The translations under genes were made by a program, and so were the position numbers. A DNA stretch of 64,000 bases from Strix aluco (lineage: Eukaryota > Chordata > Aves > Strigiformes > Strigidae): positions 84,158,446 through 84,222,445 of the forward strand of contig NC_133971.1 in the NCBI RefSeq assembly GCF_031877795.1, read 5' to 3'. Below are positions 63,601 to 64,000 of this stretch, one piece after another. The notes beneath the pieces are model-generated. The model was not told the DNA's origin. It made no database searches and saw only the letters and a list, made by a program, of their open reading frames with translations. How positions within the stretch are numbered: position 1 is the stretch's first letter; each line of letters begins with the position of its first letter.

Positions 63601-64000
63601 GTAATTTGCTGGATATACAAGTTAATGTTTTCTTACCAAGACAGTAAGCTGAGCTGCATTACTAACAATGCAAGTCAAAGAAAAGTGGAAGAGATGAAGG
63701 TGCCTGAATACAGGGATTTACTGTCATTTTGCATGCTCCTAGGGTACGTGCCGTTCCAAAAGGGGACGGGTTTCTTAGAGGTCCAGGCCCATAGCTGCCA
63801 GCCCCATATGGATACTTCACTATGCCTTAGGATGTCTAAAATGGCATTGTTGAGGTGACTACCGTGTATTTATGTGTGTGAAAGAAAAGTGCAGGTACTA
63901 CTAAAAATTGGAGCCAGTGTGATCCAAAGTATTGCCAATATAGCCATATGAAACTGCAGCTTCAGGAAGGTGGGATAAGCATGAAGGAAGCATTGTGGTA
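60651..64000. other. Downstream intergenic sequence
   Basis: AT-rich unique DNA. In human the next gene in this direction is MTMR12, but no exon or CpG island of it is visible here. The longest open frame (63547-63858, 103 codons, plus) has no recognisable domain and overlaps one on the other strand. An extended ZFR 3' UTR cannot be excluded. Confidence 0.6.

Noticed and set aside
63547-63858. A 103-codon frame near the right end as a possible MTMR12 or unknown gene exon
   Set aside because: No phosphatase-family or other motif, and a minus-strand frame overlaps it. The human neighbour's exons are not recognisable here.

Overview
This window is vertebrate nuclear DNA and almost certainly avian. 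Its genes are split by GT-AG introns, it has two CpG-island promoters, and its interspersed repeats are CR1 LINEs plus an ERV LTR type typical of birds. Two genes can be identified from their protein sequence: SUB1 (transcriptional coactivator PC4) on the minus strand and ZFR (zinc finger RNA-binding protein) on the plus strand. They are arranged head to head, as in the human 5p13 region. In birds this block is on chromosome Z, and gametologs of both genes are described on W in chicken, so Z versus W cannot be settled from sequence alone. The moderate repeat load favours Z.

Layout. 1-715: 3' end of a CR1 LINE. 716-~5085: a decayed endogenous retrovirus fragment (pol, then an env-like stretch, on +) lying antisense inside the last visible SUB1 intron. 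5086-11260: SUB1 coding exons 2 and 3 and noncoding exon 1 (minus); the exons for its DNA-binding C-terminal domain are left of base 1. 10400-12010: SUB1 CpG island. 12010-18660: intergenic gap between the divergent promoters, holding a second CR1, a tandem duplication and a strong CTCF-like motif. 18660-19740: ZFR CpG island with a duplicated ZNF143-NRF1 promoter module. 19093-59344: the full ZFR coding region in 20 exons; I could join all 20 in frame to give 1067 codons plus stop. ZFR introns carry CR1 pieces (introns 2, 3, 9, 12) and two copies of one LTR family (introns 2 and 10, opposite orientations). 59345-~60640: ZFR 3' UTR with two candidate poly(A) signals. The remainder to 64000 shows no recognisable gene.

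Both genes encode nucleic-acid-binding regulators. SUB1 is a nuclear single-stranded-DNA-binding cofactor of RNA polymerase II. ZFR binds double-stranded RNA through three C2H2 fingers and pairs with NF45-type partners through its DZF domain. I see no wholly new biological system. The most interesting points are two GC-AG introns in ZFR, both confirmed by reading frame; a duplicated promoter module; inverted CR1 copies flanking ZFR exons 10-12; a better-context second ATG in ZFR; and a nested, inactivated ERV in SUB1.
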